From NCBI GenBank assembly GCA_004020365.1, contig SAQR01000004.1, positions 177,837 to 241,836 on the forward strand: a stretch of DNA of 64,000 nt. The letters run 5' to 3'. Every line of letters begins with the position of its first letter. Within the stretch, counting starts at the first letter, position 1. Source of the DNA: Mesorhizobium sp. (GTDB lineage: Bacteria > Pseudomonadota > Alphaproteobacteria > Rhizobiales > Rhizobiaceae). This document shows, piece by piece, positions 36,054-44,288 of this stretch. A program made the translations under genes and the position numbers. The notes beneath the pieces are model-generated. The model had not been told where the DNA came from. It saw nothing but the letters and a program-made list of their open reading frames with translations, and did not search any database.

Positions 36054-37521
36054 GGCGGTCATCCGATTTGCGGCGCTGCTTGTAGCGGCGATGTTAATCG
36101 GCGCTGCGCCGGCCTTGGCGCAGACCAATGACCCGAATCTTACGCAGACGGAAATCGACTGCCTCAACCGAGGAATGACGGCGGCCGACTGCATCGAGCG
36201 CGACTCAAAGGATGCCAGCGGCGAACGGCCCGGCGCAGGTTCCGCCGCGACAAATGCAGTGTTTCTTCCCGCGCTGATCGTCGACCTGTTCCCCAATCCT
36301 GTTGGCGGCGGCCAGGCGCCGCTGCCGACCCCCGATCCACGCCGCGATCCGGCCAGCGGTGGGTTGCCGCCGCCGGTCGCGCCTGCCGGTGCGACAGCGG
36401 CACAAGCCGCTGCGGCGGGCGGCCCGATCGTTTCGCCCAGCGATCTCGTCGCGGCCGAGCCGCCGCGCGCCATCGTCGGTGATTTCGTGCCGGACGAGGT
36501 GCTGGTAACGGTGGAGGGCGGCGCCGTCCAGCAGATCGCCGCCTCCTTTGGCCTCGAGGTGCGCTCGCAGCGCCAGTCTCAGTTGCTCGGCTCGACGCTG
36601 GTGCGCTTCGGCATTCCCGATGGCCGCCCGGTCGGCGTCGTGCTGGCGCAGCTTGCCGCCGACGGCCGCACCTTGCGGCGCGAGCCCAACCATATCTACT
36701 CGCTGCAGCAGGCAGCCTCCATCGTCAACTATGCCTTCGAGCGCATCGCGCTTGATGCGAAAGAGGCGAGCGGCGAGGACGTGCGCATTGGTGTCATCGA
36801 CACCGCCGTCGACGACACCAATCCAGCACTCTCCGGCGTCATCGCCGATCAGTTCGACGCGATGCCTGACGTGCCGATCGAGGCGCGCGATCACGGCACC
36901 TCGATCGACGGCCTGATCGCCGGCGTCGGCGCGCTCAAAGGCATGGCGCCGGGCGCCAGGATCTACCACGCCCGCGCCTTCGAGGGCGGCAAGTCGAGCA
37001 TGGACGTCATCCTTGCGGCGCTCGACTGGGCGGCGGAGCAGGACGTCCGCATCATCAATATGAGCTTCTTCGGCCCGAAGAACGACCTGCTCGGCGTCGC
37101 CTGCCGCAATGCTCGCGCCTTGGGCATCGTGCTGGTCGCCGCCGCCGGCAACAACGGGCCGAAGGCGCCCTACGGCTACCCGGCCGCCTTCGACGGCGTC
37201 ATCGCGGTGACTGCCACCGATGCCAAGGACGGGCTGATGCAGCAGGCCAATCGCGGCGCCTACGTCTTCCTCTCCGCTCCCGGCGTCGAGATGGTGGCGC
37301 CGAGCGGCGCCGGTTCGGATGTGGTCACCGGCACCTCGTTTGCCGCAGCGATCGTCACAGGCGCGATCGCCAATCTGTTGCACGCGGCACCCGACCGTTC
37401 GGCCGACTGGGTCGAGAAAGCACTGGCCGCCACGGCAAGGGATCTCGGCCCCAAGGGCAGGGACAATGATTTCGGCCATGGCCTTCTGGACATCAAGGCG
37501 GCCGCGACGGCGAAGGAATAG
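36043..37521 (+). CDS. Exported subtilase (S8 serine protease) of the sigma/anti-sigma locus
   Basis: 492 aa. Signal peptide (about residues 1-26), Pro/Ala-rich linker (about 85-145), prodomain-like segment (about 148-220) and S8 catalytic domain with Asp253 (GVIDTAV), His284 (RDHGTS), oxyanion Asn370 (AAGNNG) and Ser432 (GTSFAAA). GAGGGAAGG lies just before ATG 36043, within the anti-sigma gene. It acts in the periplasm or envelope, where the anti-sigma tail is. Likely substrate: the anti-sigma factor or an envelope protein; this is inference from synteny and overlap. Confidence 0.92.
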   Translation: MAARAVIRFAALLVAAMLIGAAPALAQTNDPNLTQTEIDCLNRGMTAADCIERDSKDASGERPGAGSAATNAVFLPALIVDLFPNPVGGGQAPLPTPDPRRDPASGGLPPPVAPAGATAAQAAAAGGPIVSPSDLVAAEPPRAIVGDFVPDEVLVTVEGGAVQQIAASFGLEVRSQRQSQLLGSTLVRFGIPDGRPVGVVLAQLAADGRTLRREPNHIYSLQQAASIVNYAFERIALDAKEASGEDVRIGVIDTAVDDTNPALSGVIADQFDAMPDVPIEARDHGTSIDGLIAGVGALKGMAPGARIYHARAFEGGKSSMDVILAALDWAAEQDVRIINMSFFGPKNDLLGVACRNARALGIVLVAAAGNNGPKAPYGYPAAFDGVIAVTATDAKDGLMQQANRGAYVFLSAPGVEMVAPSGAGSDVVTGTSFAAAIVTGAIANLLHAAPDRSADWVEKALAATARDLGPKGRDNDFGHGLLDIKAAATAKE

Positions 37522-37656
37522 GTCTGGACTAAAGCTTGAATGCTTCTGCTTTTGTGCCGTTCTTCTCCCGAAGCCGCTGCGTACCTTTGGGCAACAGATA
37601 CCGCAAACGACCGAGTTGGCTGAGGTGCCGACAGAGCGGACATACAGTCGCAACCT

Positions 37657-38334
37657 TCACAGTTGTGCGAGATAGTCTTTGAACCTCTGACCATTCTGTG
37701 GACGGAAGTTCTCACCCGTCTCATTGAGTCCGGAAATACGATCCAGCCGGAAATTCCGGAAATCTTCCCGTACCTCGCACCATGCCGTCAGCAGCCAGAC
37801 CTCATCGAAGAGCGTCAGGCCCAAAGGATGGATGCGGCGAAGGCTCTCGCGGCCTTCGAGGTCGCAATAGGCAAGCTCCACGATCCGCTGCTCGCGGATC
37901 ACCGTGCGCAAGTCGCTACCCCATCTCGCGGCAAGATCGTCGCCCGCCCGCTGCCGAGTCACTGCCAGAAGTGGCAAGGCCCGGAACCTCTCGCCCCAAT
38001 CCTTGGCCATGGCCGCAGCGACTTTGCCCGAAACCCGCTCGGCCGCGTCGTGCAAGCCTTCGCTATCGCGCGCCATGACAAGGCGCAAGCCCAGCATGAT
38101 CGCTTCCATCTCGTCGGGGTCGAACTGCAGGGGCGGCAGGAAATACCCCTTCTCCAGTTGGTATCCGAGGCCGGATTCGCCCCGAATCGGCGCCCCCATT
38201 GCCTGGAGGCTGGCCACGTCGCGATAAATCGTGCGTGGCGAAACGCCGAGACGCTGCGCCAGCACCTCGGCTGAGACCGGACGATGGGCGAGGCGCAATT
38301 GATCCAGAAGGGCGAAGAGCCGGAGCGTTTTCAT
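37657..38334 (-). CDS. YafY/DeoR-type HTH and WYL-domain regulator
   Basis: 225 aa. N-terminal winged HTH ('LDQLRLAHRPVSAEVLAQRLGVSPRTIYRDVASLQAMG') and C-terminal WYL domain ('LAYCDLEGRESLRRIHPLGLTLFDEVWLLTAWC'). WYL domains bind small ligands or nucleic acids. Start at MKTLRLF (38334). It is divergent from an uncharacterised gene across 91 bp that hold a perfect 13-bp inverted repeat, so it probably represses both genes. Confidence 0.9.
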   Translation of the reverse strand: MKTLRLFALLDQLRLAHRPVSAEVLAQRLGVSPRTIYRDVASLQAMGAPIRGESGLGYQLEKGYFLPPLQFDPDEMEAIMLGLRLVMARDSEGLHDAAERVSGKVAAAMAKDWGERFRALPLLAVTRQRAGDDLAARWGSDLRTVIREQRIVELAYCDLEGRESLRRIHPLGLTLFDEVWLLTAWCEVREDFRNFRLDRISGLNETGENFRPQNGQRFKDYLAQL

Positions 38335-38349
38335 GGAGCCAGCCTGTAG

Positions 38350-38380
38350 CACACCCCTGACAGAAGGTGTCAGGGGTGTG
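38350..38380. promoter_or_regulatory. Perfect 13-bp inverted repeat, probable WYL-regulator operator
   Basis: CACACCCCTGACA and TGTCAGGGGTGTG with a five-base spacer (GAAGG), centred in the divergent promoter region. TGACA-N5-TGTCA cores are usual for regulators of this type in Rhizobiales. Confidence 0.7.
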
Positions 38381-38425
38381 CCGCTAGATGCCGGGGGTTG
38401 AACATAGCACAGGAGCCAGAGGCCC

Positions 38426-39022
38426 ATGACGCAGCACTGGATTGAAATCGTCACCTACAGGGTCGACGATCTGGCCGAGGCCAACCGACAGCGCGACATC
38501 GCACGCAAACGCGCCGCAGGACTGCCGGGCTTTGGGGGGTGGCTGCCTCTCAGCGGCGGCAAGGATCGGGGCGCACGCGCGGATGTGGTTCTCTGGGCCA
38601 GCCCCGAGGCGGCCGAGGCGGCGGCGGGAGTGGTTGGCTCCACGGCGGAATTCGCCCAATTCCGCGCGACGATCACCAAGTTTGGCGGCGTGGAGCATTA
38701 CGCTGCCCCGGCCGAGGCTCTGGTTTTGATGCAATCCGGGGACGGCATTGAGATCGGGCGGTTTCGCCTGCTCCAGGGTGTCAGCGAAGAGGCCATGCGC
38801 ACAGCCCACGCCAAGATGATCGCGGGCCATCTGTCCCGCCAGCCCGGCTGGCGCGGACAAAGGCTGATCCGGCTGCGGGACGGAACCTTCATGGACATCG
38901 CTATCGCCGCGACCGAAGCACAGTCGCAAGCCATCTGCGACAGCTGGGCCGGTAATACGGATTGTGAGGCATTCCTTAGCCTGATCGAGCCGATCAGCAT
39001 GGAATTCGGATCAATTGCCTGA
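38426..39022 (+). CDS. Hypothetical protein, possible dimeric alpha/beta-barrel
   Basis: 198 aa soluble protein (MTQHWIEIVTYRVDDLAEANRQ...). Two similar halves (about 1-90 and 100-198) suggest a duplicated ferredoxin-like or antibiotic-biosynthesis-monooxygenase-like fold ('HWIEIVTYRV', 'FRLLQGVSEEAMRTAHAKMIAGHLSRQPGWRGQRLIRLRDGTFMDIAIA'). No catalytic motif recognised. Control by the divergent WYL regulator is likely from the shared operator. Confidence 0.7.
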   Translation: MTQHWIEIVTYRVDDLAEANRQRDIARKRAAGLPGFGGWLPLSGGKDRGARADVVLWASPEAAEAAAGVVGSTAEFAQFRATITKFGGVEHYAAPAEALVLMQSGDGIEIGRFRLLQGVSEEAMRTAHAKMIAGHLSRQPGWRGQRLIRLRDGTFMDIAIAATEAQSQAICDSWAGNTDCEAFLSLIEPISMEFGSIA

Positions 39023-39099
39023 CCCTGCCGACCGCGAACGGCGCACCACCAAAGGGCAGATAAGGGCTCGACCCAGCCGCTCGTCGTGCTCGTCGCCAA

Positions 39100-39125
39100 C
39101 GACCGAAAGGGATCGAACTCGGTCG
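39100..39125. terminator. Weak hairpin between convergent genes
   Basis: CGACCGA...TCGGTCG, seven-base arms with a 12-base loop, between the convergent genes ending at 39022 and 39149. No T-run, so only a candidate bidirectional terminator. Confidence 0.3.
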
Positions 39126-39148
39126 CTCAGAGTGATTGGGATCGACCC

Positions 39149-40171
39149 TTACGTCGGTGCGCCGGCGACCGATCCTCTGATCACCAGATCGACCGGCCAG
39201 ACTTCGCCGCGGGCGCCCTGCTCCGACCCGGAAATCCGCGCCGCCAGCCGTTCGGCGACGCGCGCGCCGGCCAGGCGGATCGATGAACGCGTCGTCGACA
39301 ACGGCACCGAGAAATTTTCTGGCTTCAGCCAGGGGAAAACGTCGTCATGGGCGATCAGCGACAGGTCGCCTGGAATGGTCAGGCCGAGATCGCGCACCGC
39401 GCGCACGACGCCGAGCGCCATGATCAGGCTGGAGCAGGCGATCGCGGTCGGCGCATCGCTGCGCTCGAGCAACCGTCTGGCGGCGCGGTAGCCGTTCTCC
39501 TCGGTCATGGCGAGGGAACAGACATCGCCTTCGCCAAGCACCAGGCTGCTCGCCGCCATTGCCCGGCGTACGCCACGCTCGCGATGAATGGCGAAGGTCT
39601 CGCGGCCGTCGCCGTTGATCAGCGCCAGCCGCCGGTGACCGAGCTGGACGAGCAGCCGTGCCGCCTCGTGGAAGGCGCCCTCATTGTCGATGTCGGTAAA
39701 AGGATAGTCGAAATCGAGGCCCTCGCTGCGGCCATGGACGATGAAGGGAATGCCGAGCGTGTTGACCAGCGCCACCCGCCGGTCGGCAGGCCTCGGCGAG
39801 GAGATGTAGACGGCGTCGACCTGCCGGTTGGCGACGATACGCCGGTAGGTCGTCTCCTGGTCGTCGGCATCGGCCGGGGACAGCACCAGGTCGAGTTCGT
39901 GAGAACGGGCGTAGTCGCCGAGACCGGACAGGAATTCGACGAAATGCGGGTCGATGTCGACGGTCGTCCCGGTCGGCAAGACATAACCGATCATCCCGGT
40001 CTTGCCGGTGGCGAGCCGGCGCGCGCTCGGGTTGGGGCGGTAGCCGTGGCGCTTGGCGGCGTCCATCACCCGCCGGCGCGTTTCCTCGTTGACTTCCGGG
40101 TAGCCGTTCAGCGCGCGGCTTACCGTCGTTTGCGAAAGCGCCAGCATGTGGGAAAGCTGTTTAAGGTTCAC
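39149..40171 (-). CDS. aglR: LacI-family repressor of the alpha-glucoside operon
   Basis: 340 aa. N-terminal LacI HTH ('LKQLSHMLALSQTTVSRALNGYPEVNEETRRRVMDAAKRHGYRPN') and a periplasmic-binding-protein-like effector domain. Divergent from aglEFGAK, as aglR is in Sinorhizobium. Palindromes AAAGCGCTTT lie directly upstream of this gene and before aglE, so it probably regulates itself and the operon, releasing on alpha-glucosides. Confidence 0.88.
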   Translation of the reverse strand: MNLKQLSHMLALSQTTVSRALNGYPEVNEETRRRVMDAAKRHGYRPNPSARRLATGKTGMIGYVLPTGTTVDIDPHFVEFLSGLGDYARSHELDLVLSPADADDQETTYRRIVANRQVDAVYISSPRPADRRVALVNTLGIPFIVHGRSEGLDFDYPFTDIDNEGAFHEAARLLVQLGHRRLALINGDGRETFAIHRERGVRRAMAASSLVLGEGDVCSLAMTEENGYRAARRLLERSDAPTAIACSSLIMALGVVRAVRDLGLTIPGDLSLIAHDDVFPWLKPENFSVPLSTTRSSIRLAGARVAERLAARISGSEQGARGEVWPVDLVIRGSVAGAPT

Positions 40172-40189
40172 CGGAGGCCTCCAAGCCTC

Positions 40190-40199
40190 AAAGCGCTTT
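40190..40199. promoter_or_regulatory. AglR operator, regulator side
   Basis: AAAGCGCTTT palindrome, 19 bp upstream of the aglR start. Same core as the 14-bp site before aglE. Confidence 0.6.
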
Positions 40200-40405
40200 T
40201 AACTATCGTTATCCGGTCCGCTACCGGCGCATTGCCGACGCAAAGACCATAAGCACCGTTTCCGATCAGTTTGAAGCAAAATTTGCTGCCACAGCGTCCA
40301 AAAGACATGCTGCAGCGCACTTTGCGGTTCTTTATGTCAGCGAGTTAAATCGATTGACTCTCCACCCTCTTGACACCTGATTAATTCAGTGGCGTGATCG
40401 AAACA

Positions 40406-40419
40406 CCAAAGCGCTTTGG
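40406..40419. promoter_or_regulatory. AglR operator, operon side
   Basis: CCAAAGCGCTTTGG, a perfect 14-bp palindrome, 112 bp upstream of the aglE start. The central CG with flanking AAAGC/GCTTT is the classic LacI/GalR operator form. Confidence 0.7.
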
Positions 40420-40530
40420 AAGGCTCTTCGAAAGGTTGCGGTTCCTTTGCGAGTGAGTCACAGTCCTGCGGCGTCGGCGGACGGAATGGAGGTTCCGTCC
40501 GGTGTTTGTCACCACTGGGAGGGAATACCT

Positions 40531-41886
40531 ATGAGGAAAATGCTTCTGCTGAGCACGGCCTTTGCCGCGCTCGCCCTGGGCGCACCGGCGCAAGCCGAAC
40601 TGAAGTTCAAGCCGGGCGAAGACCCCCGCTTCAACTGGGCGAACTACGAAGAGCTCAAAAAAGTCGACCTCAAGGGCGAGACGCTGTCGATCTTCGGGCC
40701 GTGGCGCGGCGAGGACGAGGGCCTTATCCGCACCGTCCTCGACTATTTTTCGGAAGCCACCGGCGCCGAGGTCAAATACTCCTCGTCGGAAAATTACGAA
40801 CAGCAGATCGTCATCGACACACAGGCCGGCAGCCCGCCCAACATCGCCGTGCTGCCGCAGCCGGGCCTGATCCAGGATCTGGCGTCCAAGGGCCTGCTGA
40901 CGCCGCTCGGCGAAGACACCGCCGACTGGATCAAGGACAATTACGGCGCCGGCCAGTCATGGGTCGATCTCGGCACCTTCAACGACAAGGACGGCAAGCC
41001 GGGCTTCTTCGCCTTCCCCTACAAGGCCGACGTGAAATCGCTGGTCTGGTACTCGCCGGACAATTTCGAGGAAGCCGACTACGAGGTGCCGAAGACGCAG
41101 GAAGAGCTCGCCGAGCTCGAAAAGCAGATCATCGCCGACGGCGGCACGCCCTGGTGCATCGGGCTCGGTTCGGGCGGCGCCACCGGCTGGCCGGCGACTG
41201 ACTGGGTCGAGGACATCATGCTGCGCACCCAGACGCCCGAGACCTACGACAAATGGGTGAAGAACGAGATTCCGTTCAACGATCCCGCGGTGGTCAACGC
41301 CATCGAGATTTTCGGCAAGATTGCGACCGACGACAAGATGGTCGACGGCGGCGCCAAGGCGGTGGCGGCGACCGATTTTCGCGATAGCCCGAAGGGCCTG
41401 TTCGCGGTGCCGCCGAAATGCTATTTGCACCACCAGGCATCGTTCATCCCGACCTTCTTCCCGGAAGGCACCGAGATCGGCCAGGACGCCGACTTCTTCT
41501 ACTACCCACCTTACGCTGCCAAGCCCGACCTCGGCACCCCGGTGCTCGGCGCCGGCACGCTGGCCATGATCACCAAGGACAGCAAGGCCGCCCGCGCGTT
41601 CATCGAATTCCTGAAGATGCCGCTCGCCCATGAGATCTGGATGGCCCAGGGCGGGTTCGTGACGCCGCTGAAATCGGTCAACGAGGACGCCTATGCCAGC
41701 GACGCGCTGAAGAAGCAGGGCGAAATCCTTGCCGAGGCCTCGACCTTCCGCTTCGACGGGTCCGACCTGATGCCAGGCAAGATCGGCGCCGGCGCCTTCT
41801 GGACCGGCATGATCGATCTCGTCGGCGGCAAGTCTGCCCAGGATGTCGCCACCGATATCCAGAAGAGCTGGGACGCGATCAAGTAG
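40531..41886 (+). CDS. aglE: Alpha-glucoside-binding protein of ABC transporter
   Basis: 451 aa family 1 extracellular solute-binding protein. Signal peptide MRKMLLLSTAFAALALGAPAQA. Mature part has 'LKGETLSIFGPWRGEDEGLIRTVL' and 'FFPEGTEIGQDADFFYYPPYA'. Start ATG 40531 follows GGGAGGGAAT. It captures trehalose, maltose, sucrose or related alpha-glucosides in the periplasm. Agl order E-F-G-A-K matches the S. meliloti operon. Confidence 0.93.
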   Translation: MRKMLLLSTAFAALALGAPAQAELKFKPGEDPRFNWANYEELKKVDLKGETLSIFGPWRGEDEGLIRTVLDYFSEATGAEVKYSSSENYEQQIVIDTQAGSPPNIAVLPQPGLIQDLASKGLLTPLGEDTADWIKDNYGAGQSWVDLGTFNDKDGKPGFFAFPYKADVKSLVWYSPDNFEEADYEVPKTQEELAELEKQIIADGGTPWCIGLGSGGATGWPATDWVEDIMLRTQTPETYDKWVKNEIPFNDPAVVNAIEIFGKIATDDKMVDGGAKAVAATDFRDSPKGLFAVPPKCYLHHQASFIPTFFPEGTEIGQDADFFYYPPYAAKPDLGTPVLGAGTLAMITKDSKAARAFIEFLKMPLAHEIWMAQGGFVTPLKSVNEDAYASDALKKQGEILAEASTFRFDGSDLMPGKIGAGAFWTGMIDLVGGKSAQDVATDIQKSWDAIK

Positions 41887-41915
41887 GCGTCCCGGCTGAA
41901 CGTCCGATCCTGCAT

Positions 41916-41942
41916 GGATCCGGGCCTCGGTGGCCCGGATCC
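41916..41942 (+). terminator. Strong hairpin between aglE and aglF
   Basis: GGATCCGGGCC-TCGGT-GGCCCGGATCC, 11 perfect base pairs, 30 bases after the aglE stop in a 228-bp gap without any other gene. Such hairpins between binding-protein and permease genes stop part of the transcripts and protect the aglE mRNA, giving more binding protein than channel. No U-tract follows. Confidence 0.6.
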
Positions 41943-42114
41943 GACCAGCGGCCCGCGCCGCAGCTATTTTTATGAGCACATTCCGGCATGACGCGCGATC
42001 AGCAAGAGCAAACCCTGCCTTGCATCCGGTCGCGTTCCAAACAACTGAATCGGCCTGTGATTGCGTCGCCAAAGCCATGCTCGACGGGCGGATCATGCGC
42101 AGAGGGAGGGACCC

Positions 42115-43128
42115 GTGGCGGCTCAAATTTTCTCGGCCATATTTGTCATCGTCGTCGGCGTCGGCGGCTGCGTCGCCTATTTCTGGGGCGCCAACAAACT
42201 GTTGGACATCATCTTTCCGTCGCGCGGCGTCGCAGGTGCTGCGGCCATCGACAATCTGCGCCGGCAGGGGATGATCCGGCCGTGGCTGTTCGTCGGCCCG
42301 GCCATGATCATCCTCACCATCTATTTGATCTACCCGGTCGTGGAGACGCTCAGGCTGTCGTTCCTCGATCGAAGTGGCAACAATTTCGTCGGCTTCGCCA
42401 ATTATGAATGGGCGTTCGGCGACCGCGAGTTCCGCAACGCCATCTTCAACAACATCATCTGGCTGGCGGTGGTGCCGGCCGCCTGCACCTTCCTCGGGCT
42501 GATCATCGCCGTCCTCACCGACAAGATCTGGTGGGGCACCATCGCCAAGAGCCTCATTTTCCTGCCGCTGGCCATCTCCTTCGTCGGCGCCAGCGTCATC
42601 TGGAAATTCATCTACGAGTATCGTGGTGCTGGCCAGACGCAGATCGGCCTGCTCAACGCCATCATCCAGTATTTCGGCGGCCAGCCGCAGGTCTGGATCT
42701 CACTGCCGTTCTGGAACAATTTCTTCCTGATGATCATCCTGATCTGGATCCAGACCGGCTTTGCCATGGTCATCCTGTCCTCTGCCTTGCGGGGTATTCC
42801 CGAAGAGACGCTGGAAGCGGCCGTCATCGACGGCGCCAATCCATTCCAGATTTTCTGGAAGATCATGGTGCCGCAGATCTGGGGCACGATCGCCGTCGTC
42901 TGGACCACCATCACCATCCTGGTGCTGAAGGTGTTCGATATCGTGCTGACGATGACCAACGGCCAATGGAACAGCCAGGTGCTGGCCAATCTGATGTTCG
43001 ACTGGATGTTCCGCGGCGGCGGCGATTTCGGTCGCGGCGCCACCATCGCCATCATCATCATGATCGCAGTCATTCCGATCATGATCTGGAACATCCGCCA
43101 GGCGAACAAAGAGACGGGAGGGCATTGA
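42115..43128 (+). CDS. aglF: Alpha-glucoside ABC transporter permease AglF
   Basis: 337 aa membrane protein. GTG start at 42115 just after AGAGGGAGGG; the longer frame from 42061 has no such site. Two N-terminal helices, then the MalF-like permease core with 'IPEETLEAAVIDGANPFQIFWKIMVPQIW' (EAA loop). It pairs with AglG, whose gene begins one base after this stop. Confidence 0.92.
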   Translation: MAAQIFSAIFVIVVGVGGCVAYFWGANKLLDIIFPSRGVAGAAAIDNLRRQGMIRPWLFVGPAMIILTIYLIYPVVETLRLSFLDRSGNNFVGFANYEWAFGDREFRNAIFNNIIWLAVVPAACTFLGLIIAVLTDKIWWGTIAKSLIFLPLAISFVGASVIWKFIYEYRGAGQTQIGLLNAIIQYFGGQPQVWISLPFWNNFFLMIILIWIQTGFAMVILSSALRGIPEETLEAAVIDGANPFQIFWKIMVPQIWGTIAVVWTTITILVLKVFDIVLTMTNGQWNSQVLANLMFDWMFRGGGDFGRGATIAIIIMIAVIPIMIWNIRQANKETGGH

Positions 43129-43129
43129 G

Positions 43130-44284
43130 ATGGCTGTGGCAACCGGAAAGTCCTTTGCCAGCCGTTTCGGCGTCCATATCGCGGTCTTCATCTTCGTCGC
43201 GATCTGGACGATCCCGACGCTCGGCATTCTCGTCTCGTCGCTGCGCGACAAGGACCAGATCATCGCCTCGGGCTGGTGGAACTCTTTCGCCAGTTCCACC
43301 CAGACGGAAGCGGGCCGGCTGCCACCCGCCTCGGCGCAAGTCGAGAAGGACGGCAAGTTCGTCCTCGAGGGCAACATCTTCGGCGATGATCCTGCCCGCG
43401 ACATCAGCGCCTTTGGCGTCAAGTCGTCGGCGCCGACGCAATATCCAGCCGGCACGACAGCCGATCTCGGCGACGGCGAGACCTTGCAGCTCAACGCCGA
43501 CGGCAGTTTCATCATGACCTCGACCAAGCCGTTCGAGGGCAAGCGTGGCCAGCGCGTCTACTACGCCTCGTCGGCGCCACCGAAATTCACCACCGACAAT
43601 TACAATACGGTGCTGTTTTCGGAGGGCATCGGCCGCTCCTTCATGAATTCGCTGACCGTCACCATTCCGGCGACGGTCATCCCGATCCTGATCGCGGCGT
43701 TCGCCGCCTATGCGCTGGCCTGGATGCGCTTTCCCGGCCGGGCGTTGCTCATCGCGGTGATCATCGGGCTCTTGGTCGTGCCGCTGCAGATGTCGCTGAT
43801 CCCGCTGCTAAAACTCTACAACGGCGTCGGCAGCTTCTTCGGGGTGCCGTCGAAAACCTATCTCGGCATCTGGCTGGCGCATACCGGCTTCGGCCTGCCC
43901 TTCGCCATCTATCTGCTGAGAAGCTACATTGCCGGCCTGCCGCGCGAAATCATGGAATCGGCGCGCATCGACGGCGCCAGCGATTTCGAGATCTTCGTCA
44001 AGATCGTGCTGCCGCTGTCGTTCCCGGTGCTCGCCTCCTTCGCCATCTTCCAGTTCCTTTGGGTGTGGAACGACCTGCTGGTCGCGATGGTTTTCCTCGG
44101 CACCGAGGGCGACCAGATCGTGCTGACCGCCAAGCTCAACGCGTTGCTCGGCTCGCGCGGCGGCGACTGGGAGATCCTGACGACATCGGCCTTCATCACC
44201 ATTGTCGTGCCGTTGATCGTGTTCTTCTCGCTGCAGCGCTATTTCGTCCGCGGGCTGCTCGCCGGCTCGGTGAAGGGAGGTTGA
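43130..44284 (+). CDS. aglG: Alpha-glucoside ABC transporter permease AglG
   Basis: 384 aa. Helix 1, then a long periplasmic region (about residues 45-170) typical of AglG and MalG relatives, then five helices with the EAA loop 'LPREIMESARIDGASDFEIFVKIVLPLSFPVLASF'. Longer than MalG because of the periplasmic insert, as expected for AglG. Confidence 0.92.
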   Translation: MAVATGKSFASRFGVHIAVFIFVAIWTIPTLGILVSSLRDKDQIIASGWWNSFASSTQTEAGRLPPASAQVEKDGKFVLEGNIFGDDPARDISAFGVKSSAPTQYPAGTTADLGDGETLQLNADGSFIMTSTKPFEGKRGQRVYYASSAPPKFTTDNYNTVLFSEGIGRSFMNSLTVTIPATVIPILIAAFAAYALAWMRFPGRALLIAVIIGLLVVPLQMSLIPLLKLYNGVGSFFGVPSKTYLGIWLAHTGFGLPFAIYLLRSYIAGLPREIMESARIDGASDFEIFVKIVLPLSFPVLASFAIFQFLWVWNDLLVAMVFLGTEGDQIVLTAKLNALLGSRGGDWEILTTSAFITIVVPLIVFFSLQRYFVRGLLAGSVKGG

Positions 44285-44288
44285 GATC

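Noticed and set aside
39023-39148. Possible transposase remnant between two convergent genes
   Set aside because: No recognisable motif in any frame; only a weak hairpin can be supported.
40201-40405. Phage attachment site or origin in the AT-richer agl regulatory region
   Set aside because: No direct repeats, tRNA or integrase; the features there are explained by operators and promoters.
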